Assembly (NCBI GenBank): GCA_018292915.2
Contig: JACVVK020000449.1
Location: 170,001-234,000, forward strand
Source: Batillaria attramentaria
Lineage: Eukaryota; Mollusca; Gastropoda; Batillariidae
Reading direction: 5' to 3'
DNA: 64,000 bases
Positions 36,486 through 48,775 of the stretch are shown here, piece after piece. A program made the position numbers and the translations under genes. Under the pieces are notes generated by a model. The model worked only from the letters and a program-made list of their open reading frames with translations, searched no databases and was not told the DNA's origin. Positions within the stretch are counted from its first letter, which is position 1; each line of letters starts with the position of its first letter.

Positions 36486-39400
36486 TTTCTGTTGTGACGC
36501 TGGGGTGAGAGTAACTATTTTTAGCGCGAGCCACTCGCTACAACTCTCCGTAAAAACCTCAGTGAGTGCAGAGCGGTTTCTCCCCGAAACACGCCGCGCG
36601 TGCGCATCCCAGAAATCGGGAAACCCTTCATGGCGACCGCGTGTTCATAACAGTTATCAAAGTGTTGTGAATCTTTTTTTTTTATTTACGAATAGGTCTA
36701 TATTTGACAAAATGTAAATTTGGGCTAGTGGAAATGGTTTCGGGCTAGTTGGTTTTAAATCTTGCTAGCCCGAAGGACTAGCAAGATTTTTCAGCTTTCA
36801 TAACCCCTGGAATTTGCAATACTTAACATTTTTACAATACAGCTTTCTGTGTGCTTCGTTTGCACGATTTCCCATGCCACTATCATTTCAGATCTGCTGA
36901 AATACTCTTCTCGTTGGCCCTTGGCTACGCTCGGAAGGAAACGGCCTCAAACTTTCCCTCAGTGGATTTGATGCGTCTGCTGGTGATGTCACGTCGCAGT
37001 CTGGGCTTGTTCCAACATCACGACGGCATTACTGGCACGGCTAAAGATTTTGTCGTCAATGACTACGGGAAAAGGTACAGTTTTCAGGGATGGATTTACT
37101 CAAATATGCCAATGAGACATTGTCTCCTTGACCAGTCATTTTTATGAGACATTTTCATTTTCTATGAGACAATCAAGTTCACCCGCATCACTCTGTCACA
37201 TGTCTGTGCCGAGAGCCTGTTCCTAAGTGCAGTGACGTTCAGGTTCTGAACGGAAAAGGACCTCTCGATCGCAGAACTGAGAAAACTGATAACGCGCCAA
37301 TATTTTTTGCAACTCTTTCGAGCGAGAGTTCCTGGCAGCGCGCGCGGCGAGCGGGATAAGTAAGCCTCATCACTAATATTAGATTAGTGTAACAGACACT
37401 ATGACTGACAAGGACAGCGCATCTCTGCTTCGCGCTTGTGATGTCATGTTCGTGCGACATATGACACATTTTGCGAAATTTCTATGCGACATTTTATCAA
37501 AATATGAGACATAGTTGCACGGCGCGCGAGAAAATCGATGAGTTTTATAGCAAAGATGAACAACATTTTTAGTTTGCGTTTTGCTGTGTGATATTTAATG
37601 GGAAGGGAGTGTTTCCCTGTGCTTATTTCCATAACTAAAACCCTTTAGGAGGCAGGCAGACTCATTTAACAGTGTTCCCAATTACCCACAGGTGTGCGTA
37701 CTTGTACACACAAAACTCTTAACCTTTACGCATCGGGACGCGAACCGGCTCGCGTCACTCTCAACAGCCGTAGGCACCGAGCCGCGAACCGATTCGCGTC
37801 ATCCTAAACGGCCAGCAGCTGCATGCGCGTCAGCAGGTCACTGGCCAAGCTCGCGATGTCAAAGAGTTAAATTGATGCACAAATTTGAGAACAGCGCACG
37901 TTTTTGGTCTTGCCGTGACAAACAGTATTTTTCCAGTACTCTCCCCGAAACTCAATAAACAAAAAGTGATCTAACTAGCAGCGGACACTTGCAGCATCGC
38001 ATTTCCGCTGAGCCGTTATGCATAACAGACAGAATCTGATTGGCTTAAGTTCTGTGGGACACTTTTTGTCCAACCATAATGCTCCATTTGGTACACGTTC
38101 AGTTTCCTCGCCTTGCCATTTCGCTATGACTGACATGCTACAGTGCACACACGTCTCTCTCTCTTCAATAGTTTTGTAAACAATTACAACATATCAGAAG
38201 ACCAGAGGACATGAGCACATAACAGTCACGTGGTGCGAAGGATCAGCTCAGCTATTTAAGTTTCGGAGTTTAGAATTGCGTTTGTTTTCTTCTTGTTCTT
38301 CTGCGTTCCCTGTTCTGGACTCCGCCTCAGATGATTAGGTTTGTGGTCTTTATATAGGCAGTGGTCTTCAAGAGGTCTGTTTTGCTGCCCCAGAGTTTCT
38401 CTGCCAGTGTGGCTCCGTTCGGCCAGTGTTGTGTCCTTGCTTCTTTGAAGAGGGGGCAGGACTGCAGAATGTGTTCCGGGGTTTGAGGGGCTGTTCCGCA
38501 CGGACAGTCTGGTGAGTGTGACAGCCCAAGGCGGCACAGGTGGGCATGCAGTCTGCAGTATCCAGTTCGTAGTCTGAAGATGGTGGTCTGTTCATACGTT
38601 TGTTTTCAAATTTTGTCGGCTGAACATTTCCAACATTATCATTATTGTATTTGTCTCAGGTTGCTGGATGGTATAAATGGCGCAAAACAGGTGATCATTG
38701 AATCGGCTGCCTTCTTGGTGTCTACAGACAAGGCACAGTACAAGTATAATGCCATGGCTCCATTGCTTGATATGGTGAGTGTGTTGTCTCTTGCTAGTCG
38801 TAGGATGATCACACACAAAGATAGAATGAGCCTATCCTAGCTTGTCGGCAATCTATTGTCGGCTCGGTGGTTGGTCGATAAGAGGTGATATCTTTAGTTT
38901 CGGCCTCTGTAATCTCTGTCTTCGGTTCAGTGGATTTCTGTTGTTTTGTAAATTAAAAATGTATATATTTTTGCATCATATGGCATTTTCAGTTATAATT
39001 TAGCACAGAATTTTTCAGGTCAATATTCATACAATGCTTCATTCTTAATTTGCTTGGTTCTCAGAAGGCCAGCAAATGCAGTACATAGGCACAGTGTGTG
39101 ATTGTACATGTAGAACCTTCTTTGTTTTTTCAAGTAAATCAGTCTCAAGTTATGAACACCATGGGAAAGACATGGTTGAGGGTTGAGATTTTGTTACATG
39201 TCAGTCATGTTCAGAGTGTTTTATGTTTCAGGATGAGACTCGCAGTACCCATGATAGCTTGCCTGTAAAGCCAACTGTCCGGTTGGATGCAACGTTCAGG
39301 TGAGTGTTTGCAGCTGTATATCTACTTTATTGTTTCCATTCCATCTTACATGTTTTAATTCTTCAGGGGGAGCCGTAGTGGCCGAATGGTAGAGTGTTGG

Positions 39401-40420
39401 ACTCTCAGTGCTCGGGTCATGAGTTCGAATCCCGCCGGCTGGGGCCAAATATTTGTGCTGGCCTTTTTTCTCGTTGCCCTGTCTTTGATATCACCCGTAT
39501 GTGGTGGAAAAGGACTCCCAGATACCCACCCACCCTTAATTCTTCAGATGGCCAAGCTGCGTTTCTGTTGCTGCATGCATCGATAAACATATCTGTGACA
39601 CAGCTAACCACCGAAGCCAGAAACTGTGGAAGGAAAAATAGCAAAACTGTACTTGCAATTGGTGAAAAATCATACCAAATTCAAATTCAAAGTCAAATTA
39701 AAAAATACTTTATTGTCCATTAAATACCAGGTATAGAATAGTGTGCCCAAATAGCAGCGAGTACACACAGATTTTGCCGAGCCACAAAAGGTTTTTGCTA
39801 AGGGACACCTATTCAAGACTGTACCTCTCTAATTATTATTTATTTATGCACTGCAACAAGCGAATTTGCATCTTGTTTCAGGCCAGTGGTCCTGTACAAC
39901 TCCCTTGGTTACAAGCGAACACAGCTGGTGCGGCTGAAAGTTTCCCATGCGCGCGTGGAAGTGCAGGACCCGTGGGGCAACAAAGTCCACACACAGGTCG
40001 AGCCCGTGTGGTCAGATGCAGATGCGCAGAAAGAAGATGGCATGACGTACAAGGTTTGTTTGGTTTGTTTGTGTGTATGGATTTTTGTTTGTTTGTTTGG
40101 TTTGTTTGTTTGTTGGTGGGTGTTTGTTTGCTTGTTTGTTGTGTTGTTGTTGCGTGTGTGTTTTTGTTTTCCTTTGTTTTGTTTTGTTTCTGTTTATTCA
40201 TGTATAGCAAATTGTTCTTCCAAATCACAGATGAATATCATTGATTTTATCATGGAATTTTGAGAACAGCACAGAAGTGTACAGAGCGTGATGTCCCGAG
40301 CTGTTCTTAAAGTCTAGGTATGTCAGAGTTCCACGATGATGTCAATATGGCTATTCGAGGGTTGGCACAATCGTCGTGTCCACTTGTCAGAGATAGTTTG
40401 AGAAAGCGTTGATCTAGTTA

Positions 40421-40489
<69 letters not shown>

Positions 40490-43400
40490 ACACACACACA
40501 CACACACACACACGCATGCACACACACACACACACACCGGTACAACATACAACCCTCCTCCTGGGCATCCAAATTCAGTGCAGTAAACAGCATAACACAC
40601 TGTTCGCATGCAGTGTAATATTTTGGTGCTTTGTCGCTGCTTTCATGAGATCTTTTTTCTTCTTCAGTTGTCCTTCATAGCAGAGGTGCCGGCCCTAGGT
40701 CTGGCCGTCTACTCTGTGCGTCAGGTCCCCAGTTCAGACGACGTCCGCAACCATATCGCCACCACTACCTTCCTCAACTCAAAACATGCACCAGAAATGA
40801 AAGGGTATTTTGACCGTTTTCGTTTTCCTTGCAGAATGAGTGAATTGCTGTAACAATATATTGAGCCAGCGTCTGCTGGGATACCACACTATATAAAAGC
40901 AACTATGATTATTATTATTAAAAAATTAGTACCCGCCCAGTATATGGATGACAGTGTACATCTGTTAACTCGTAAGACCCCAAACTTGATCATCCCCTGC
41001 TCACTATGTTATAAGACTGGTTAAAAAAAAAACCAAGCCACTGCACACCGGTAGGAGCCACTTCAAGCCACTATTATGAAAGGCGTGGGTTTTTCCCGCT
41101 AGGCCTGAGACCGCTGCAGATTGTATAATAGTGGCTTGAAATGACTCCTAGTGATCTGAAGATTTGAAGTAAAACTGCGAGTTTTGCATGGGGTTTTAAG
41201 AGTTAATACATTTCTGAGATCAACAGGGGAGCCGGGGTGCCCGAATGGTAGAGCGTTGGACTTCTAATGCTCGGGTCGTGAGTTCGTATCCCGGCTGGAG
41301 CCAAATATTTGTGCTGGCTTTTTCATACCGTTGCCCTGTCTTTGATATCACCCGTCTGTGGTGGAAAGGGACGTTAACCTTTACGCATCGGGACGCGAGC
41401 CGACTCGCGTCACTCTCAACAGCCGTAGGCACCGAGCCGCGAACCGATTCGCGTCATCCTAAACAGCCAGCAGCTGCATGCGCGTCAGCAGGGAAGTAGT
41501 CACTGGCCAAGCTCGCGATGTCAAAGAGTTAAACCCCAAAACACCCACCCACCCACCCACCCTCTGAGGTCAACATTCCTGTGTTCAATACATGCTTTTG
41601 ACACAAGAGCCCTTGCCTCTTTCAGTGACCTGTTCCCAGTTCAGACGTCAAGCAGTCCAGAAGATTTCACCATCAAGAACACAGTGTTAGAGGCAACGTT
41701 CGCAGGAACCACTGGTTTGCTCAAGGTTTGCCTTTTTTTTTAAATTTACATATTTTGCCTTTGTTTTAGTTTACATTTGTAAATGAGTCTGTGTCATAAT
41801 TCCCAGTTGTCTGTCTGGTGAAGTTTAATGTTAGCATTTTGCAGAAACTATGAATAGAAGAAACGTCAAACTTTACTGTTTACATTATGGTGGTTTGTGG
41901 GAAGGCCTTTCAAAAAATGTCATGTTTAACCGCCTTGCCCAGAAGTCAAAATCTCAGCGTCATGATGTTAGTTCCAAAAATTCCTGTTTTGTCCGCAAGC
42001 AGAGTCACCATGCAAGCAACCCAAACTTTGCATAATTGAAGCTGGGTATCGAGAACTTCCATGTACAATTTCAGATGACCTTGCCCGGAGGTCAGGGTCA
42101 TAGGTTTGGACAAAAGTTTCAGGAATTGCCAGTTTGGAAGAAGACTGGCTTAAGCTCAGCAACTGCAACAATAGCCACACTGATCTCAGCACGATGATAC
42201 TTGCGTTAAAGATCTATTATTAAATGACCTTGTGCAGAGGTCAAGGTCGTGTTGTGCCGGTGAAAGTTCCTGGAAAAGGTAAGGAGGTGGTGGGGAATTT
42301 GGAGCTTTGGTTGCCATACCCTACTACTCAAGATAAGATAAAGTGGTTTTTTTCCCCCCTCTAATTGCAGTCAGTGAAGGTGCTGGCAACAGGGAAGGTA
42401 CATGCAGCCAATATTCAGTTTGTCATGTACGGAGTCCGCAACACAAAGGAGAAATCAGGTGCTTACCTCTTCCTACCCGATGGCAGAGGAACTGTAAGTA
42501 ATCACTAGGTTTCCTAATTTTTTATACGAAACCCCCAAACACCCACCCACCCTCTTAATTTTTTATACACGTGTATTTCAATATCTGCTTTTGACTGGGG
42601 AGGCATCGTTTGGGTTTCTGTTGTCACACAGGAAAATGTCTTTTTTTCCCCATCAAAGTAGGAAAAAAAAAAAATGGAGAACACACACACACACACACAC
42701 ACTGCCTTGTTCATTCACTGAATCAGATCTAGAATTCTACTAGAGTATGGTCTTGGTTCACTTGAAGTTGTCAGTTTTTGTGGTGTCCGCGTAACAGTTG
42801 TAACTCTGTCCCATACTCGAGCCAACTCACCACATTGTGTCGATTGTGTTCTGATGAAATTGGCGGTTCAGCAGTTACATCATCGAAAGATTTAAAAGCT
42901 AACAGTGAAGGCAAAAACAAACAAAAGAAAAACACTTGACAGCAGTATTTCTCCTACGGATATACCAGATGACATGATACTATAGGAGATCCCCCCCCTG
43001 TACCCCCACGACTTCAGTCAGAAGCGTTAGCGTACTTGGCAGCAAGAGGGATAACCCTCTGTTGACTCTTTTGCCCTAGTGAGTTAGCCTGGCACGTGAC
43101 TCCCAAGTCACCTGACCCAACGCCCAATCGCCAGTTTCCCACCTGGCTTGCCTACCAGCAAGACGTGCCCCCCGCGCTGCTCGGCAAGCGAGCTTGCACG
43201 ATGTTCACCCTTTGCCTCTGGACAAAAACTCTTTACAAGTAGTGCAATGTATGCAGAACATTCACAACCATTGTTTCCTTTCATCAGCCCATCGTGGAGA
43301 GTAACCCGCTGATCCGCATCATGCGTGGGCCAATAGTGTCCGAGGTACAGGTGTTCTTCCAGCATGTGCATCATATTGTGCGACTGATCAACTCCCCAGG

Positions 43401-44197
43401 TGAGAGCCAGTAATAACTGAACCAACAGACACACAGAAATACCTGTGCAGCTTATTTTTAAATTGTGATGTGGCATGCGAAAAAAAAGGCTAAAATCATT
43501 TTGAGCAAGACCAAGAAAAGGTCACCAGGCACATTGACCACTGTCCCTCCCAGTATCAAAGAATTGTAGCTGATCAACTATCACTATACTAAGCAAATAA
43601 AAGCGACACAAAAGGGACAGAAACCACTTAACTTTGACAAAGGACGGCACGGGTCGACGTTTCGGCTTACGCCTTCTTCAGGACATAAACAAAAGTGTCT
43701 GCTGCCATCAGTGGTTTGTTTATGTCCTGAAGAAGGCGTAAGCCGAAACGTCGACCTGTGCCGTCCTTTGTCAAAGTTAAGTGGTTTCTGTCCCTTTTGT
43801 GTCGCTTTTATTTGCTTAACTTGTAACCACTTCGCAGTCATTACCGTTTCCGTTTCTATCACTATACTGTTTTTGTTTGTTTGTGTAGCATCTGGTAGGA
43901 CATGTGCATGGTTTAAGTGTTTTCCACAAGAATTCATCACTCCAAAAAGATATTTTGATATTTTGGCCATGTTTTTGCATGCTGCAACACAAATGTCTGA
44001 TATGTGCAGTTACACCTTTTAGGTATTCAACTGCAGAGGGCAGGAGTAACCTTACTTCCCTCTGACACTGGCCAAGTTGGATAAGATATAAAATAATTGA
44101 TTGCCATTTGTGTTGATTGCAATCAAGAGTAAAGACATTGGAATGCGTAGTGATGTGAGGTCTAGATAGCCACCACACCACACCGCACACGCTTGAG

Positions 44198-44276
<79 letters not shown>

Positions 44277-44347
44277 TCCAGTACACTCTCTGTCCCATAC
44301 ACACACACACACACACACACTCCAGTACACACTTTGACCCACACACA

Positions 44348-44388
<41 letters not shown>

Positions 44389-44415
44389 CAGTACACACTC
44401 TGACCCCCCCCCCCC

Positions 44416-44446
<31 letters not shown>

Positions 44447-44554
44447 ACACACACACACACACACTCACACACACCCTCACTCCAGTACACACTCTGACCC
44501 CCCCCCCCCCCCCACACACACACACACACACACACTCCAGTACACTCTCTGACC

Positions 44555-44591
<37 letters not shown>

Positions 44592-44711
44592 CAGTACACA
44601 CTCTGACCCCCCCCCCCCCCCCACACACACACACACACACACACACCCTCACTCCAGAACACTCTGACCCACACACACACACACACACACACTCCAGTAC
44701 ACTCTCTGACC

Positions 44712-44742
<31 letters not shown>

Positions 44743-44771
44743 ACACACACCCTCACTCCAGTACACACACT

Positions 44772-44830
<59 letters not shown>

Positions 44831-46079
44831 TTTCGCCAGAACTATGCAACAGTGACCGTTTCAGCCAATGTATGGGCAGATTTTGCCAAGCAGAATCGTG
44901 GCGGCTGACACATGTGGGTAGTTTTAACACCGCAGTTGCCTCATAGTGAACGTTTACCTGCTCTCCCTTCTGAAAGAACTTCACCAGCACCACCACACAA
45001 CAAAAGCGTATCATTGTTTCCATTCTCTCTCTTGTTTCAGGGGTTGACGGGGTGTCCCTCGACATCCACAACATTGTGGACATTCGCAACCAGGGCAACA
45101 AGGAGATCGCCATGCGCATCAACACGGACATTGCTAATACGGACCGAGTTTTCTTCACTGATCTGAACGGATTCCAGGTACTGCAGCAGTCTCTTGGTCG
45201 TGCACGAGCTTTGAACCTAAGCGGTTCAGTAATGACCGTTGATCATCACATGCAGTGATCGTTTGACTCAGCATTAGAACCTGCACCGTATCGTTCATAG
45301 TTTCCGAACTGGAATAAAACGTATATGTTTCTGACAAGAATTGCAGAACTCGGCCCTTTCCTGCGGTCCCAAACCACAAGGACCTTCAAGCAGCATCATG
45401 CCCTCATCCTCATCATCACGCTTCTGAGCCCTCTGTGAATGCCACCCTCAAACTGAAAAAACAAAAAAACAAACCGCACTGTAGCTGGCAAAGAGTTTTG
45501 TTGGGAGCGAAAAAAAAAATGTGCAGTTTGTTGGATTGCGACTAGCTCTGCTTTGATAACACTGACAAAAATCTGTTCCCGATTTTCAGATGCAGAGACG
45601 TCAGACGCTGGACAAGCTTCCGCTTCAGGCGAACGTCTACCCCATGCCGTCCACTTTTTTCATGCAGGATTCAAAGTCGCGTTTCAGCATTCTGTCCGGC
45701 CAGGCACTCGGGGTTCACTTGCAACAGCAGGGTAAGGTTAATGTGATACATAGGTTAGCAGCTGGGTTGAAGGGTAGACAGGTGTGTGTGTGTGTGTGTG
45801 TGTGTGTGAGTGAGCAGAAGAAAGTTTCTTAAATAGCTTGAATATTTATTTGTCATTTAGTGTTTTTGTTCTTGTTGCTTTGTTGTTTGTTTATTTGTTG
45901 TTTGTGTGTTTAGGGTTGTGGGTAAGGGTTTGGAGGTTTTGTTTTTGGTTTTGTTGTTAGTGTGTGTGTGTGTGTGTGGTGGAGGAGGGGGGGGGGTGGG
46001 TGGGAGATAAGTTTGCTCTATGTGTGTGTGTGTGTGTGTGTGTGGTGGAGGAGGAGGGGTGGGTGGGAGATACGTTTGC

Positions 46080-46114
<35 letters not shown>

Positions 46115-46144
46115 TGGAGGGGGGTGGGTGGGAGATACATTTGC

Positions 46145-46202
<58 letters not shown>

Positions 46203-47197
46203 CCTGTTGCATCTTGAATGGCAGCAGATACTTTTTATTTTAACTAGCTGACCTCTGGACCAAATTTAGCCATGTTAACCAGTTCCACGGTGAAGTGACA
46301 TGATTTAAATTAGATAACACTTTATTTATACCTGGGTTTGGAAATTGCAAGACGTCCACAGAAAAAAAGACATTGCATTTGCGCTGAATGTGACCTTTGT
46401 TGATTAAAAAGGATTTTTTGGGCTTATGGGTAAGTCTCAAAGGGAAGCCTCTACTCGCTCATTTTTTATCGGTCAGTATTATTGTGTGAACTGTATGGTT
46501 TACCTGCAGGACAAGTGGATGTGATGTTGGACAGACGTCTGAATCAGGACGACGGGCGAGGCCTGGTCCAGGGTGTGCTGGACAATCGTCGCACACCGAA
46601 TAACTTCCGTGTGATGTTTGAGGACCAGGAGATACCCCCACAGGTTTGTTTAGTGTCCCCCCCCCCCCCCCTCCACCCCCTCCTCACCTCCAAAAGTGTG
46701 TTCTCACCTCTGAAACACTTTATGTCATTCCAAAATGGAGCAAACGGAAAAAAATTTCTGAAGTGAGGCGTTGCCCCGTAGTCCCTCAGCAGGGCGCTGA
46801 CTCTGCAGCTCGGCCTAGGTTTCAGCCCTTCTGTCTTTTAAGTTGTTTCTCTATAGAGAATAGAGAAACAACTTTATAGGATGGGGCAGATTTTAGTCAA
46901 ATTCTAAAAATTTTCCTCCAGATAAGTATTTCCGTCTCTGAAGCACATCAGATCATGGAAAAATGCACCAAACTGCACAGTTTTTAATCAGAAGTTTTGA
47001 AAAAAAAAAAGTCCGGGAAGGAGGGGTGGGGGGGTTGCAGGCCCCCTGGACGCTCCTAGTGTAACGCGTCAGCTTAGTAGATGTGTAATAATAATAATAA
47101 TAATAAAGGGTATTTGTGGCGCCTCATCTCACAAGAGCTCAGAGCGCGTACATAAACTACACATAACACACAAAAAACATAAACATATATAACGTAC

Positions 47198-47233
<36 letters not shown>

Positions 47234-48724
47234 TTTTTTGCAGGTGGCATGCAGAGATGGGGAGGGGAGGGGGGGGGGGGGGGCTTTGGCACTAAATGCC
47301 GCACACTTTTCCCCCTTTTGGATCATTGACCATTTTAAGCCCTGTAATCGTTGCCGGCCTGTGAGGTGCTGTCACTGTGCAGGTGTCTAGGTGGTGTGAC
47401 TTGAAACACAACCAAAAGAGTTCAGAATGATCGGCGAGCGTAGAATTGATGGAAGGTGTGCCTTTAAGTTCACATGTAGCCTCCACTTTCTCAAGTGTTA
47501 TTCAGGCTGTTGAATTTTCAGTCGTTTGGCAATTTCTGGGCTGTTTTCAGCTGAATTTCCTACCCTTTCAGCCAAAAAAAAAAAAAAAAAATCTAAATTT
47601 CAGTCATGGAAAACTGAGGGAAAAAAGGTTGCACACACAGTCGTATATGGATACATGTAATGCCATATATGGTCAGTCTAACTTCATTTTTTTTTAAGAC
47701 TTGCGTATCATAACCAAGGCAGTATTTTACTTTTGGGTGCCAGGAGATGCCTTTAAATATGCTTAAAAAAAAAAAAAATCAGAAGTGAGGCATTGCCCCG
47801 TAGTCCCTCAGCCCCCCCCCCCCCCCCCCAACTCTTTTGCCAGCTCCAGTGGTGTTCGTCCCAGGTCATGGGTGTAATCCATGGAGGGCTCGAAAGCTGG
47901 GGCAATTTTTTAATTATGCATGAGGGTAGGAGCCGAGCTAGGTAGGAAAAAATCCCGCTTGTCTTGGCTGGGACTCGAACTCGGGTCTCCTGGTCATGGT
48001 CCGAAGTGCTAACCACTATACTACAGGGACTGGTCTTTTGGGGGGTTTTTTGCTGTTTTTTTTTTTTTGGGGGGGGGGGGGGGGGGTGTTTGTGTTTTTT
48101 CCTCGGCAATTCCCTAGCCTGGTTATTTACGTGTATCTTTTTTTTCCAGAAACTACAGTCAGCTGTGGCCTACCCCTCTCTCCTTGCCCATCAGTCCCTG
48201 CTCTACCTCACACAACCCGTCTTCACCATGCCGCGCAGTCCCAAACGTGACGCCGACGCTCCAAAATTCGTCCCGTCCCTGGCTCCCATGCGTCAAGATC
48301 TGCCCTGCGAGATTCACCTGCTCAACTTGAGAACTATGCAGAACAAGGACGACAATCCCAACCTGAAGTTCATCCCGCGTGAGTCGACAGCGCTGCTGCT
48401 GCACCATCAGGGGAGCGACTGTAGCTTCCCACTGCACAGCGTGTCCTGTCGCCCAAATGACGGGAAGGTGGGTTGGTGTTCTCTCTAAGGGGTGAACCGT
48501 GGATCAGTAGGTGACTTGTTCAACTTTAGCAGGTGTCATGGTGAAGGGTGGGTGCAACCCCAAGTGGAGGTGTGATATGTGGTGAGTTTTTTTTTTTTGG
48601 TGGGGTGGGGGTGAAAATAGGTAGGTAGGTGGTGCTGCTGCACCGTGGGGACATACTTCTCCTAGGGGAAGCAACCTGCGCTTCTAAAAAGGTGTAACGA
48701 AGTACTAAGAAAGAAAAAAGGTGA

Positions 48725-48775
<51 letters not shown>

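Noticed and set aside
39878..40228. Minus-strand frame opposite MAN2A exon 13
   Set aside because: Antisense shadow of a conserved exon plus intronic Asn/Lys/Thr repeats.
39886..40263. Extending MAN2A exon 13 through 40263
   Set aside because: The frame continues into a GTTT-rich intron. Family alignment and the donor at 40054 place the exon end at 40053.
43816..44826. 336-codon minus-strand reading frame rich in Val and Cys
   Set aside because: It reads through the (CA)n compound minisatellite in MAN2A intron 17 and has no domain signal.
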